From the NCBI RefSeq assembly GCF_900142655.1, contig NZ_FRBQ01000009.1, positions 98,817-162,816 on the forward strand: a DNA stretch of 64,000 nucleotides, written 5' to 3'. The notes beneath the pieces were generated by a model. It was not told the origin of the DNA, did no database searches, and saw nothing but the letters and a program-made list of their open reading frames with translations. Shown here in pieces: positions 42,294-49,642 of the stretch. Every line of letters begins with the position of its first letter. Position 1 is the first letter of the stretch. This DNA is from Phytopseudomonas punonensis. GTDB lineage: Bacteria > Pseudomonadota > Gammaproteobacteria > Pseudomonadales > Pseudomonadaceae. A program made the translations under genes and the position numbers.

Positions 42294-43244
42294 ATGCTAT
42301 CGAGAACCGCCTCTGACCTTTACTGGATGTCCCGCTATCTGGAGCGTGCGGAAAATCTGGCGCGTATGCTGGACGTCAGCTACTCGCTGTCACTGATGCC
42401 CCAAGACGGCCGTCGCGACGGCCTTGATGAACTGGCTATGCCACTGCTGATCACCGGCACGCTAGAGGAATACCAGCAACGCCACGGTGCGCTGCACGCC
42501 GAACGCATGCTGCACTTTTTCGCGCTGGATGCGCAGAACCCCGCGAGCATCTACAGCTGCCTGAGTGCTGCACGCAGCAATGCGCACGCGGTGCGTGGGC
42601 GCATCACCGCGGACATGTGGGAAAACATCAACGCCACTTGGCTGGAAATTCGCGGCATCGCCGAGCAGGGGCTTGGCCGCTACGGCATCAGCCGGTTCTG
42701 TGAGTGGGCTAAGGAGCGCTCGCACCTGTTTCGTGGCGCGGCCTTCGGCACCATCGTGCGTGGCGAGGCTTATCGTTTCATTCGCCTGGGCACCTTTATC
42801 GAGCGTGCCGACAACACCTTGCGTCTGCTCGATTCACGTTACGAGTTGCTCGGCGAGGACGTCGACGATCTCGATGGGCGACCGGCCCACAGCTATTACC
42901 AGTGGAGCGCCTTGTTGCGCGCGTTATCGTCGTTCGAGGCGTTCGCCGAGGTTTACCGCGGCTCGCCTGGCGCCCGTAAGGTTTCCGAGTTGCTGCTGCT
43001 GCGCCGCGAGGTGCCACGTTCATTAAGTGCCTGCATGGATGAGCTCTATCAGATGCTCGCCGGCCTGCCTGGTGACAGTGGCCGCCCGGCCCAGCGTCTG
43101 GCCGCCGAGCTCAATGCACGGCTGCGCTACACCAGTATCGATGAGGTGCTGGAAGATGGGCTACACGCCTGGCTGACCGATTTCATCGAACAGATCCATC
43201 AACTTGGCAGCGCCATCCACACGTCCTATCTGGAGGTCGCATGA
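42294..43244 (+). CDS. alpha-E domain protein
   Basis: The 316-residue, almost wholly helical protein begins MLSRTASDLYWMSRYLERAENLARML, the hallmark of the alpha-E (DUF403) family. Repeated helices carry Arg/Glu pairs, e.g. FIRLGTFIERADNTLRLLD and YEVYRGSPGARKVSELLL-like parts. It lies 2 bp after the ATP-grasp gene and overlaps the transglutaminase gene by four bases. In other genomes it is always found with these partners, sometimes fused, so it is likely a structural or carrier partner. No reaction is known to me. Confidence 0.9.
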   Translation: MLSRTASDLYWMSRYLERAENLARMLDVSYSLSLMPQDGRRDGLDELAMPLLITGTLEEYQQRHGALHAERMLHFFALDAQNPASIYSCLSAARSNAHAVRGRITADMWENINATWLEIRGIAEQGLGRYGISRFCEWAKERSHLFRGAAFGTIVRGEAYRFIRLGTFIERADNTLRLLDSRYELLGEDVDDLDGRPAHSYYQWSALLRALSSFEAFAEVYRGSPGARKVSELLLLRREVPRSLSACMDELYQMLAGLPGDSGRPAQRLAAELNARLRYTSIDEVLEDGLHAWLTDFIEQIHQLGSAIHTSYLEVA

Positions 43245-44038
43245 GACTGTCCATCCGCCACAACACCACCTATCACTATGATGATCAGGTACGTGCCAGC
43301 ATCCAGTATTTGCGCCTCACACCGCACGATAGCCCTCGCCAGCAGATCCTCAGCTGGCAGCTGGACTTGCCTCGACCGGTGCGCGCGCAGCTCGATCCCT
43401 ATGGCAACATCCTGCATGTGCTGACGCTGGACGAACCCCATGAGTCGATCATTATCGGCGCTCAGGGGCAGGTCGAGATTGATGAATTCAGCGATGCCGA
43501 GTACGACAGTCTGTCGGCGCTGCCATTCCTTCGCTTTACCCGGCTGACCGAGGCTGACACAGCGCTGCGTGATTTCGCCTGGAAGCAATGCGCCAGGCGG
43601 CGTGATCGTACTGCGCTGATCGACCTGATGCATGGCCTCAACGATCACATTCGCTACCAGCCCGGCATCACTGTGGTGGACACCAGTGCTGCTGAAGCCT
43701 TCGCCGGGCGCCAAGGCGTTTGTCAGGATCACGCCCACGCATTCATCGCCTGCACGCGTAGCTTGGGTATACCGGCGCGTTACGTGTCCGGGTACTTGGT
43801 CACCGACAATCAGGATCACCTGGCCAGCCATGCCTGGGCCGAGGCCTGGCTGGATGACGCCTGGTACAGCTTTGACGTGACCAACTGCCTGTCCAGACCC
43901 GAGCGCCATCTGAAACTGGCAATCGGCCTAGATTATCTGGATGCCTGCCCGGTACGCGGCATGCGTCGTGGCGGTGGCTGCGAGCGGATGATGGCGCAGG
44001 TAGACGTCGAGCCACTGATCAGCGTTCAGGCTCAGTGA
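43241..44038 (+). CDS. transglutaminase-like cysteine peptidase family protein
   Basis: The 265-residue protein has the N-terminal beta region (LSIRHNTTYHYDDQVRASIQYLRL) and the transglutaminase core, with the catalytic Cys in GRQGVCQDHAHAFIA, His in ASHAWAEAWLDD and Asp in SFDVTNC. All three catalytic residues are present. No signal peptide, so it should act in the cytoplasm with the ATP-grasp enzyme. Its likely role in the operon is to hydrolyse or transfer amide bonds made by that enzyme. Confidence 0.92.
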   Translation: MRLSIRHNTTYHYDDQVRASIQYLRLTPHDSPRQQILSWQLDLPRPVRAQLDPYGNILHVLTLDEPHESIIIGAQGQVEIDEFSDAEYDSLSALPFLRFTRLTEADTALRDFAWKQCARRRDRTALIDLMHGLNDHIRYQPGITVVDTSAAEAFAGRQGVCQDHAHAFIACTRSLGIPARYVSGYLVTDNQDHLASHAWAEAWLDDAWYSFDVTNCLSRPERHLKLAIGLDYLDACPVRGMRRGGGCERMMAQVDVEPLISVQAQ

Positions 44039-44174
44039 GCAGGAGAGGGCAGTGCCGGTAGGTTTCGCCGCGTAGAGTAAGTGCGGGGCAGCATGACCCC
44101 CGTTCGTGCGAACGTCGCTTGCGGTACAGTGACGATCACTTCTAGCATGGCCACTTTTTTCGAAGGGAGAGGGC

Positions 44175-45074
44175 ATGCTGGCCGAATTGTTTGCGGTTCT
44201 GGCGCCGGTGATCATCGTCTCGGGCATCGGCTATGCGTGGGCCCGCAGTGGCCAGGCTTATCCCACCGAGTTCATCGCTCGTCTGGTTTTGACCATCGGT
44301 ACGCCGAGCCTTGTGCTGGCCACCCTGAGCCGCACCGAACTCGATCCTGAAGCCTTCACTAGCATGGCGTTGGGCTGCGTGCTGGTTACCGCCTGCATGG
44401 GGTTGTTCGGCGTGCTGTTCAGTCGCCTGTTCCGCCAGCAGTGGAAGGTACTGGTGCCGGCATTCCTGTTTCCCAACACCGGCAACATGGGCCTGCCCAT
44501 CAGCCTGTATGCCTTTGGCGAACATGGCCTGGCGCTGGGTGTAGCGTTCTTCCTGACGCTATCGATCATGCAGTTCAGCGTTGGCGTGGCGCTGTCTGGT
44601 CGTGCCACGTCTACCAGGGAGCTGCTAGGCAACCTGCTGCGCAACCCGATTATGATCAGCCTGGTGGTGGCTTTGCCGATGATCTTCTGGAATTTGCAGT
44701 TGCCGCGCTGGGTAGCCAATACCGTTGGCCTGCTGGGCGGCATGACCATTCCCTTGATGCTGCTGACCCTTGGCGTTTCCCTGGCCAGCATTCGCCTGCA
44801 TCACTTGGGCTCAGGCCTGGTGTTGGGAGCGCTGCGTATCATGCTGGGGGCTGCCGCCGGCTGGGGCATCGGTGCGGCAATGGGATTGGAGCCGTTGACG
44901 CACGCCGTGCTGGTGGTGCAATCGGCTATGCCAGTGGCAGTATTCAATTATCTGTTTGCGATACGTGCCAATCGTTCGCCCGAGCAGGTCGCGAGCCTGG
45001 TGATGTGCTCGACGCTGTTGGCGATTGGCTGGCTGCCGCTGATCCTGGCGTGGTGGATGCCGCGGGTCAACTGA
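44175..45074 (+). CDS. AEC-family transporter (auxin-efflux-carrier type)
   Basis: The 299-residue membrane protein has about ten transmembrane segments and the family-typical TPSLVLATL and FLFPNTGNMGLPISLYAFGE, with crossover-helix Pro/Asn. MPVAVFNYLFA in the last quarter also fits. Bacterial members move malate, malonate or other organic anions. The start ATG at 44175 has AAGGGAG upstream. No neighbour hints at a substrate. Confidence 0.88.
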   Translation: MLAELFAVLAPVIIVSGIGYAWARSGQAYPTEFIARLVLTIGTPSLVLATLSRTELDPEAFTSMALGCVLVTACMGLFGVLFSRLFRQQWKVLVPAFLFPNTGNMGLPISLYAFGEHGLALGVAFFLTLSIMQFSVGVALSGRATSTRELLGNLLRNPIMISLVVALPMIFWNLQLPRWVANTVGLLGGMTIPLMLLTLGVSLASIRLHHLGSGLVLGALRIMLGAAAGWGIGAAMGLEPLTHAVLVVQSAMPVAVFNYLFAIRANRSPEQVASLVMCSTLLAIGWLPLILAWWMPRVN

Positions 45075-45080
45075 CCGCGG

Positions 45081-45176
45081 TCAACCGATCATCCGGTTCA
45101 GATTAGGGAGAATCAGCAATACGGCGGTAGCGAATAGAATCAGCCCCGCCTGGCGGAATTTCGGTTTGTTGAACAT
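45081..45176 (-). CDS. 31-residue single-pass membrane peptide
   Basis: A short frame from ATG 45176 to TGA 45081-45083 encodes MFNKPKFRQAGLILFATAVL, then a hydrophobic and short polar tail ending NRMIG. The basic N-terminus followed by one 15-residue hydrophobic helix and an AAGGCAG ribosome site ahead of the ATG are good signs of a real gene. It is convergent with the AEC gene, seven bases from its stop. Function unknown. Confidence 0.6.
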   Translation of the reverse strand: MFNKPKFRQAGLILFATAVLLILPNLNRMIG

Positions 45177-45480
45177 GGCCGTCTGCCTTTTTGATTGTTG
45201 TGGTGGGCCGTTATTAACGCTTGGTCCCCAGTGCCTCGGCAAAATCCCGACGGCTATAAATTGACTGTAGAGCGAGTGATCAAATTTTATAGATCGGTTT
45301 GTTTCTAAAAGGGTTCAAAGCCAGCGGCAAGGATATGGAACCCTTCTCTATTTCTGTAGAACCCTGAAGCCAGACGCTGCGGGAGCTGTAGCGGCTGAAA
45401 AGCAGTAGATGACCGTTCGTCGGAGCTAACGGCGCTCACAAAAAACCGGCCACTTGGGCCGGCTTTCTACAGTGGTTCAA
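45177..45480. other. 304-bp interval with repeated GAACCCT elements
   Basis: Besides a terminator at its right end, the interval holds AAGGGTTC (45309-45316), its inverse GAACCCTT (45338-45345) and a third copy GAACCCT (45359-45365). It is less GC-rich than the neighbouring genes. It probably carries the promoter of the 31-residue peptide; no other gene seen. Confidence 0.45.
45439..45464 (-). terminator. terminator of the PepSY gene
   Basis: Read on the minus strand, CCGGCC-CAAGT-GGCCGG is followed by a run of T (the A-run at 45439-45445), 20 bases after the PepSY stop. Confidence 0.85.
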
Positions 45481-45747
45481 TCAGTCGTCAAGCTGCTCGC
45501 GGATGACTTTGCCGCTCTTGCCGTCGACACGGAATTCGTAAAGACGGTTGTCCTGCTTGGTACCTTCACCTTCCCAGTAACCGGCATCGTCTGCCTCGAT
45601 CTTGTGGATCTGGGTAAAGCCAGCTTGTTTGGCGCTACTCAGCGCCTGCTCGATGCTGATCCAGTCAGCGCCCGGGCGGTCAGCCATGGCGACGCCTGCA
45701 CTCATGGCGGCAGCGGCGGTAAGGGCAGTCAGGGTCTTCTTGAGCAT
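45481..45747 (-). CDS. periplasmic PepSY-domain protein
   Basis: The 88-residue protein has a signal peptide (MLKKTLTALTAAAAMSAGVAMA, cleavage near residue 22) and one small PepSY domain: ISIEQALSSAKQAGFTQIHKIEADDAGYWEGEG, LYEFRVDGKSGKV. PepSY modules often bind or inhibit peptidases, or serve in two-component signalling of metal and peptide stress. Single gene with its own terminator. Partner not identifiable. Confidence 0.85.
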   Translation of the reverse strand: MLKKTLTALTAAAAMSAGVAMADRPGADWISIEQALSSAKQAGFTQIHKIEADDAGYWEGEGTKQDNRLYEFRVDGKSGKVIREQLDD

Positions 45748-45827
45748 CGTGGAACTCCTTTACTGAATAGGAAGATCGCGCCCGTTTTCAGGCACCAGTT
45801 GTTGGAGTCCGGCGTTTCGCTTCGGGT

Positions 45828-45998
45828 TCAGCTAAAACTGCCCTGGCTCGGTGCAGCCGCTGCCGTAGCGCTCACCGTTGGCACAGGTTGGGTGGGGTGC
45901 CTCATGCTCACGGCCAGCAGGGGCAGGGCGATCGTCAGGTAAAGCGCGATGGCGCCCAGTGCGCCGTTGCGTGCGTAGCGAATGGTTTGGCTGTGCAT
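45828..45998 (-). CDS. possible small membrane protein
   Basis: The 56-residue frame from ATG 45998 has a basic start (MHSQTIRYARNG), a hydrophobic helix (ALGAIALYLTIALPLLAVS) and a Pro/Thr/Ala-rich periplasmic tail. Topology is plausible for a single-pass protein, but the ribosome site (GAGCACAG) is weak and no family is recognised. It is upstream of and in line with the PepSY gene. Confidence 0.45.
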   Translation of the reverse strand: MHSQTIRYARNGALGAIALYLTIALPLLAVSMRHPTQPVPTVSATAAAAPSQGSFS

Positions 45999-46185
45999 GG
46001 GCTGTGCTCGTCAGTAGGCCGGCTGGCCGATGGAGCAATCATCGGCCCAGCTCTTCAGACGCGGAAGTAAATGCCAGTTATGGCGGCTATCGAATCTGCT
46101 GATGACTCGGATCGCGGCATGCCTCTTGCCTTGATGCACCAGCACAGGCAGGCTTTGACTGCTTCGTTATTTCTTAGGTACCTCC

Positions 46186-46914
46186 ATGTCGCTGCAGATC
46201 TGCATTCTGGAAACCGACATCCTGCGTCCCGAGCTGGTCGACCAGTATCAGGGCTACGGCAAGATGTTCGAACGTCTCTTCGCCGGCCAGGCCATCCCTG
46301 CCAGTTTCCACGTATACAACGTGATGCAGGGCGATTACCCGCCCGCCGACTCACGCTTCGATGCTTACCTGGTCACGGGCAGCAAGGCTGATTCGTTCGC
46401 CAACGACCCCTGGATCGAAACGCTCAAGGCCTATCTGCTCGAGCGTTATCGAGCTGGTGACAAGTTGCTAGGCATCTGCTTTGGTCATCAGTTGCTCGCG
46501 CTGCTGCTTGGCGGCAAGGCCGAGCGCGCTAGTGCCGGCTGGGGCGTGGGCATCCATCGCTATCAGTTGACCGAGCAGCCAGAGTGGATGACGCCGGCAT
46601 TGGATGAGCTGACGCTGCTGATCAGCCATCAGGATCAGGTTACCCGGTTGCCGGAAAATGCCACGCTGCTGGCCACCAGCCCGTTCTGCGCCCATGCGGC
46701 CTACCGCATCGGTGATCAGGTGCTGTGCTTTCAGGGCCACCCGGAGTTCGTGCCCGAGTATTCCCGCGCGTTGCTGGACATCCGCCAGCAGCATATCGGT
46801 GAAACCACATACCGTGCGGCGGTCGGCACCCTGCATGAAGATCACCACGGGCGTACGGTGGGTGAGTGGATGCTGCGCTTCGTGGCCAATGGCAAGTCGG
46901 CTCAGCACGCCTGA
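46186..46914 (+). CDS. class I glutamine amidotransferase-like protein
   Basis: The 242-residue protein has the GATase1 fold. The nucleophile Cys is in LLGICFGHQLLA and the His-Glu pair in FQGHPEFVPEY. YLVTGSKADSFANDPWI is the typical oxyanion-side loop of the stand-alone GMP-synthase-like GATases found in Pseudomonas. It would hydrolyse glutamine or gamma-glutamyl compounds; no synthase partner is adjacent. Start ATG 46186; a terminator follows. Confidence 0.85.
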   Translation: MSLQICILETDILRPELVDQYQGYGKMFERLFAGQAIPASFHVYNVMQGDYPPADSRFDAYLVTGSKADSFANDPWIETLKAYLLERYRAGDKLLGICFGHQLLALLLGGKAERASAGWGVGIHRYQLTEQPEWMTPALDELTLLISHQDQVTRLPENATLLATSPFCAHAAYRIGDQVLCFQGHPEFVPEYSRALLDIRQQHIGETTYRAAVGTLHEDHHGRTVGEWMLRFVANGKSAQHA

Positions 46915-46936
46915 TTGCCCTATAAAAACTGCGCAT

Positions 46937-46963
46937 AAAAAACGGCCCGTGAGGGCCGTTTTT
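46937..46963. terminator. bidirectional intrinsic terminator
   Basis: CGGCCC-GTGA-GGGCCG is flanked by six A and five T and lies between the convergent GATase and mqo genes. Confidence 0.9.
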
Positions 46964-47006
46964 CGTTTCGGCAGGGCGCCTTGCGTGGAGGCGCCTGCGA
47001 AGTGTC

Positions 47007-48620
47007 TTAAAGTGCTTCGGCTTCAGCCTGCGGGGCGTCTTCGGCTTGTGCCTGCTCCGGCTTGACCTCGACGAACTTCAACTGCAGACGCTCGCTGCTC
47101 CAGGCGCGGGTCTGGTTGGTCAGTTCCAGGTTGTTGTTCAGGTTCTGGCCGTAGGAGGGGATGATCTCCTTCAGCTTGGCCTGCCACTCTGGCGTCTTGA
47201 TCTTGTCCTTGAAGGTGCGCTCCATAAGGTGAAGCATGATCGGCGCAGCGGTGGAGGCACCAGGCGAGGCGCCCAGCAGAGCCGCGATGGAGCCATCTTC
47301 AGCACTGACCACTTCGGTACCGAACTGCAGGATGCCGCCTTTCTCAGCGTCTTTCTTGATGATCTGCACGCGCTGACCGGCCTGCAGCATTTCCCAGTCC
47401 TTGTCCTGCGCTTCAGGGAAGTACTCACGCAGCGAGTGCATGCGGTCTTCCTGGCTGAGCATCAGCTGGCCGATCAGGTAGGTGCTCAGCGAGAAGTTGT
47501 CGATACCCGCATTGACCATCGGCGAGATGTTGTGGGTGGTGATGGTGCCGAACATGTCCAGCAGCGAACCATTTTTCAGGTATTTGGTGGAGAAGGTGGC
47601 GAATGGCCCGAACAGCAGCGCTTTCTGGCCATCGATCACGCGAGTGTCCAGGTGCGGAACCGACATGGGCGGCGAGCCGACCGACGCCATACCGTAAACC
47701 TTGGCCTGGTGCTGCTGGACGATGTCCTGGTTGCGAGTGACCAGCCAAGAGCCGCCAACCGGGAAGCCTGCATAGCCTTCAGCTTCCGGAATGCCGGACT
47801 TCTGCAGCAGCTTCAGCGCGCCACCACCGGCACCGATGAACACGAACTTGGCATTGACGGTGCTCAGCTTCTCGTCGTTTGCCAGGTCGGCCACGACGAC
47901 ATTCCAGGTGCCATCGTCAGCACGGGTGATATCGCGAACTTCATGCTGCACGTGAACGTTGAACACGTCCTTTTTCTGCGACAGGTTGTTCAGCAACTGG
48001 TTGGTGATCTCGCCGAAGTTGACGTCGGTACCGATCTCCATACGTGTGGCTGCGATCTTCTGGCCAGGCTCGCGGCCTTCCATCACCAGTGGTACCCACT
48101 GCTTGATCTGCTCGGGGTCTTCGGAGAACTCCATGCCGCGGAACAGCGAGCTGTGCTGCAGCGCTTCATAGCGCTTCTTCAGGAACTCGGTGTTCTTGTC
48201 GCCCCACACGAAGCTCATGTGCGGCACGTTGTTGATGAACGATTTCGGGTTTTTCAGCACGCCTTGCTCGACCTGGTAGGCCCAGAACTGCTTGGAGATC
48301 TCGAAGGACTCGTTGATCGTCACAGCTTTGCTGATGTCGATGGTGCCGTCGTCTTTTTCCGGGGTGTAGTTCAGCTCAGCGAGAGCCGAATGACCGGTAC
48401 CGGCGTTGTTCCAGGCATTCGAGCTCTCGCTGGCGACCGCGGGCAGGCGCTCGTAGAGATCGATCTTCCAGGTTGGCTCCAGTTCATTGAGGTAGGTGCC
48501 AAGGCTTGCACTCATGATGCCCCCGCCGATCAGCAGGACGTCCACGGATTTTTCCGGTTCAGGCTGCTTGGCGCAGCCGAGCGCGCTCAAGCACAGTAAG
48601 GACAGCAGGAGTTTTTTCAT
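47007..48620 (-). CDS. mqo: malate:quinone oxidoreductase with lipoprotein-like N-terminus
   Basis: The 537-residue flavoprotein oxidises malate to oxaloacetate and reduces quinone. The FAD motif is DVLLIGGGIMSASLG at about residues 27-41. Family segments are SSNAWNNAGTGHSALAELNY, FIGAGGGAL and LGASPGASTAAPIMLHLM. Unusually the chain starts MKKLLLSLLCLSALGCAKQ, a basic-hydrophobic stretch ending in a lipobox-like ALGC at Cys16, so export and lipid attachment are possible, whereas Mqo is usually a cytoplasmic peripheral protein. Start ATG 48620 (the upstream frame continues but is unlikely). Mqo would complete the TCA cycle. Confidence 0.94.
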   Translation of the reverse strand: MKKLLLSLLCLSALGCAKQPEPEKSVDVLLIGGGIMSASLGTYLNELEPTWKIDLYERLPAVASESSNAWNNAGTGHSALAELNYTPEKDDGTIDISKAVTINESFEISKQFWAYQVEQGVLKNPKSFINNVPHMSFVWGDKNTEFLKKRYEALQHSSLFRGMEFSEDPEQIKQWVPLVMEGREPGQKIAATRMEIGTDVNFGEITNQLLNNLSQKKDVFNVHVQHEVRDITRADDGTWNVVVADLANDEKLSTVNAKFVFIGAGGGALKLLQKSGIPEAEGYAGFPVGGSWLVTRNQDIVQQHQAKVYGMASVGSPPMSVPHLDTRVIDGQKALLFGPFATFSTKYLKNGSLLDMFGTITTHNISPMVNAGIDNFSLSTYLIGQLMLSQEDRMHSLREYFPEAQDKDWEMLQAGQRVQIIKKDAEKGGILQFGTEVVSAEDGSIAALLGASPGASTAAPIMLHLMERTFKDKIKTPEWQAKLKEIIPSYGQNLNNNLELTNQTRAWSSERLQLKFVEVKPEQAQAEDAPQAEAEAL

Positions 48621-48950
48621 TTAGACAGACCATTTCAGTGATGTGATTGCATGGCAACAGGGTCGACGCGCAAAACACTGCCGATAAGGGAGCGAACGCG
48701 TACGCTGCATGTCGCCAGGTTTCGTTCTGCGAAACCGGCCAGTTCCGGTGATTTTTTGAAGCACCGGCATTTACTTTCATCTGCGCGCTTTCGTCGCAGG
48801 CTGCCTCAAAAGGCAAAATCCATGCCTACGTAACTATTAGTCAGCTAACTAGTGCTCTGGATCAATATCTGGCTCGCCATCTCACTCGCCGATTGGCGAG
48901 TTTTCGCCTCCCATAGGCTGTAATGGCTGTTTAAGTGGCGGATTCTCGCC
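48621..48950. other. 330-bp interval upstream of mqo
   Basis: This holds the mqo promoter region and the end of the next leftward gene. CTCGCCGAT-TGGCGAG (about 48885-48900) is a short palindrome followed by TTTT on the plus strand. TTAGTCAGCTAACTAG (around 48838-48853) is an imperfect 16-bp dyad, possibly an operator. No gene found. Confidence 0.4.
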
Positions 48951-49358
48951 TTACTGGCTTATGGCGCCGCCTACACCCTGACTGCCGCCACCGGTTCCCG
49001 GTGTCGCGGGTGCGGTGGAGCTGCCTTGCGTGCTCGGAGCGGTCTGGTTGCCGGTTGCCGGCGCGTTATTCGACGGCTGGCGCCTGTTGTCTGTGCCCGA
49101 CTCGTTGCCGGTGCCATTCTGCCGGGCAGGCGAGTTGAGTGTACTGCGCGGCGTCTGTTGCAGCGGTTGTTGCTGTTGATCGGTGGTCGATTGGCCGGTG
49201 CCATTCATGTCAGCAGGTGGAGTGCCAGTGCGCTCGCGAACCATCTCGTCGCCGATCTTGTCGCGTTGCTGCTGCAAAGACATCCCATCGTCATCCGCCT
49301 GGACGCCAGCGCTGAAAAGGGCGGCAAGCAGTAATGCGGATCCTGTGATCTTGTTCAT
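48951..49358 (-). CDS. secreted low-complexity protein
   Basis: The 135-residue protein has a signal peptide (MNKITGSALLLAALFSAGVQA, cut near residue 21), then a charged segment (DDDGMSLQQQRDKIGDEMVRE). A long tail of Gln, Thr, Ser, Asn, Pro and Gly with no hydrophobic core follows. The tail is probably disordered in the periplasm or outside the cell. GGAGACC precedes the ATG at 49358. The long frame upstream of that ATG is a shadow. No family is recognised. Confidence 0.75.
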   Translation of the reverse strand: MNKITGSALLLAALFSAGVQADDDGMSLQQQRDKIGDEMVRERTGTPPADMNGTGQSTTDQQQQPLQQTPRSTLNSPARQNGTGNESGTDNRRQPSNNAPATGNQTAPSTQGSSTAPATPGTGGGSQGVGGAISQ

Positions 49359-49620
49359 GTCGGTCTCCTGATTATCCCGTGTGATCAGGTGACTGCCCGC
49401 GTACTGGCAATGTTCACGCAATCTTCCCGGAGGAGGCGCATAGTCAGGCAATCGCAGCGGTTCTGCGGCGAGCAGCGAAAAGCGAGGAAGGCGTCTACCC
49501 TGATAGCAGCTCGGCAGCCGCAGGCTCTGCCATGCCGGTTGACGGCAATTCAGCGGTGAGTGTGCTGCCGAAGCGACAGAATCGAACCATGGCCTGTCTC
49601 TCGCCTCAGAGGACATGCCC

Positions 49621-49634
49621 AACAATAAAAGAGG
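49621..49634 (+). promoter_or_regulatory. candidate Crc/Hfq motif upstream of exaC
   Basis: AACAATAAAAGAGG fits the AAnAAnAA pattern and includes the AGAGG ribosome site of exaC. Ethanol and acetaldehyde use is a typical secondary route under catabolite repression. Confidence 0.45.
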
Positions 49635-49642
49635 TCGTTGAC

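Noticed and set aside
47046..48599. 517-codon plus-strand frame opposite mqo
   Set aside because: Antisense shadow; the minus-strand product has FAD and malate:quinone oxidoreductase motifs.
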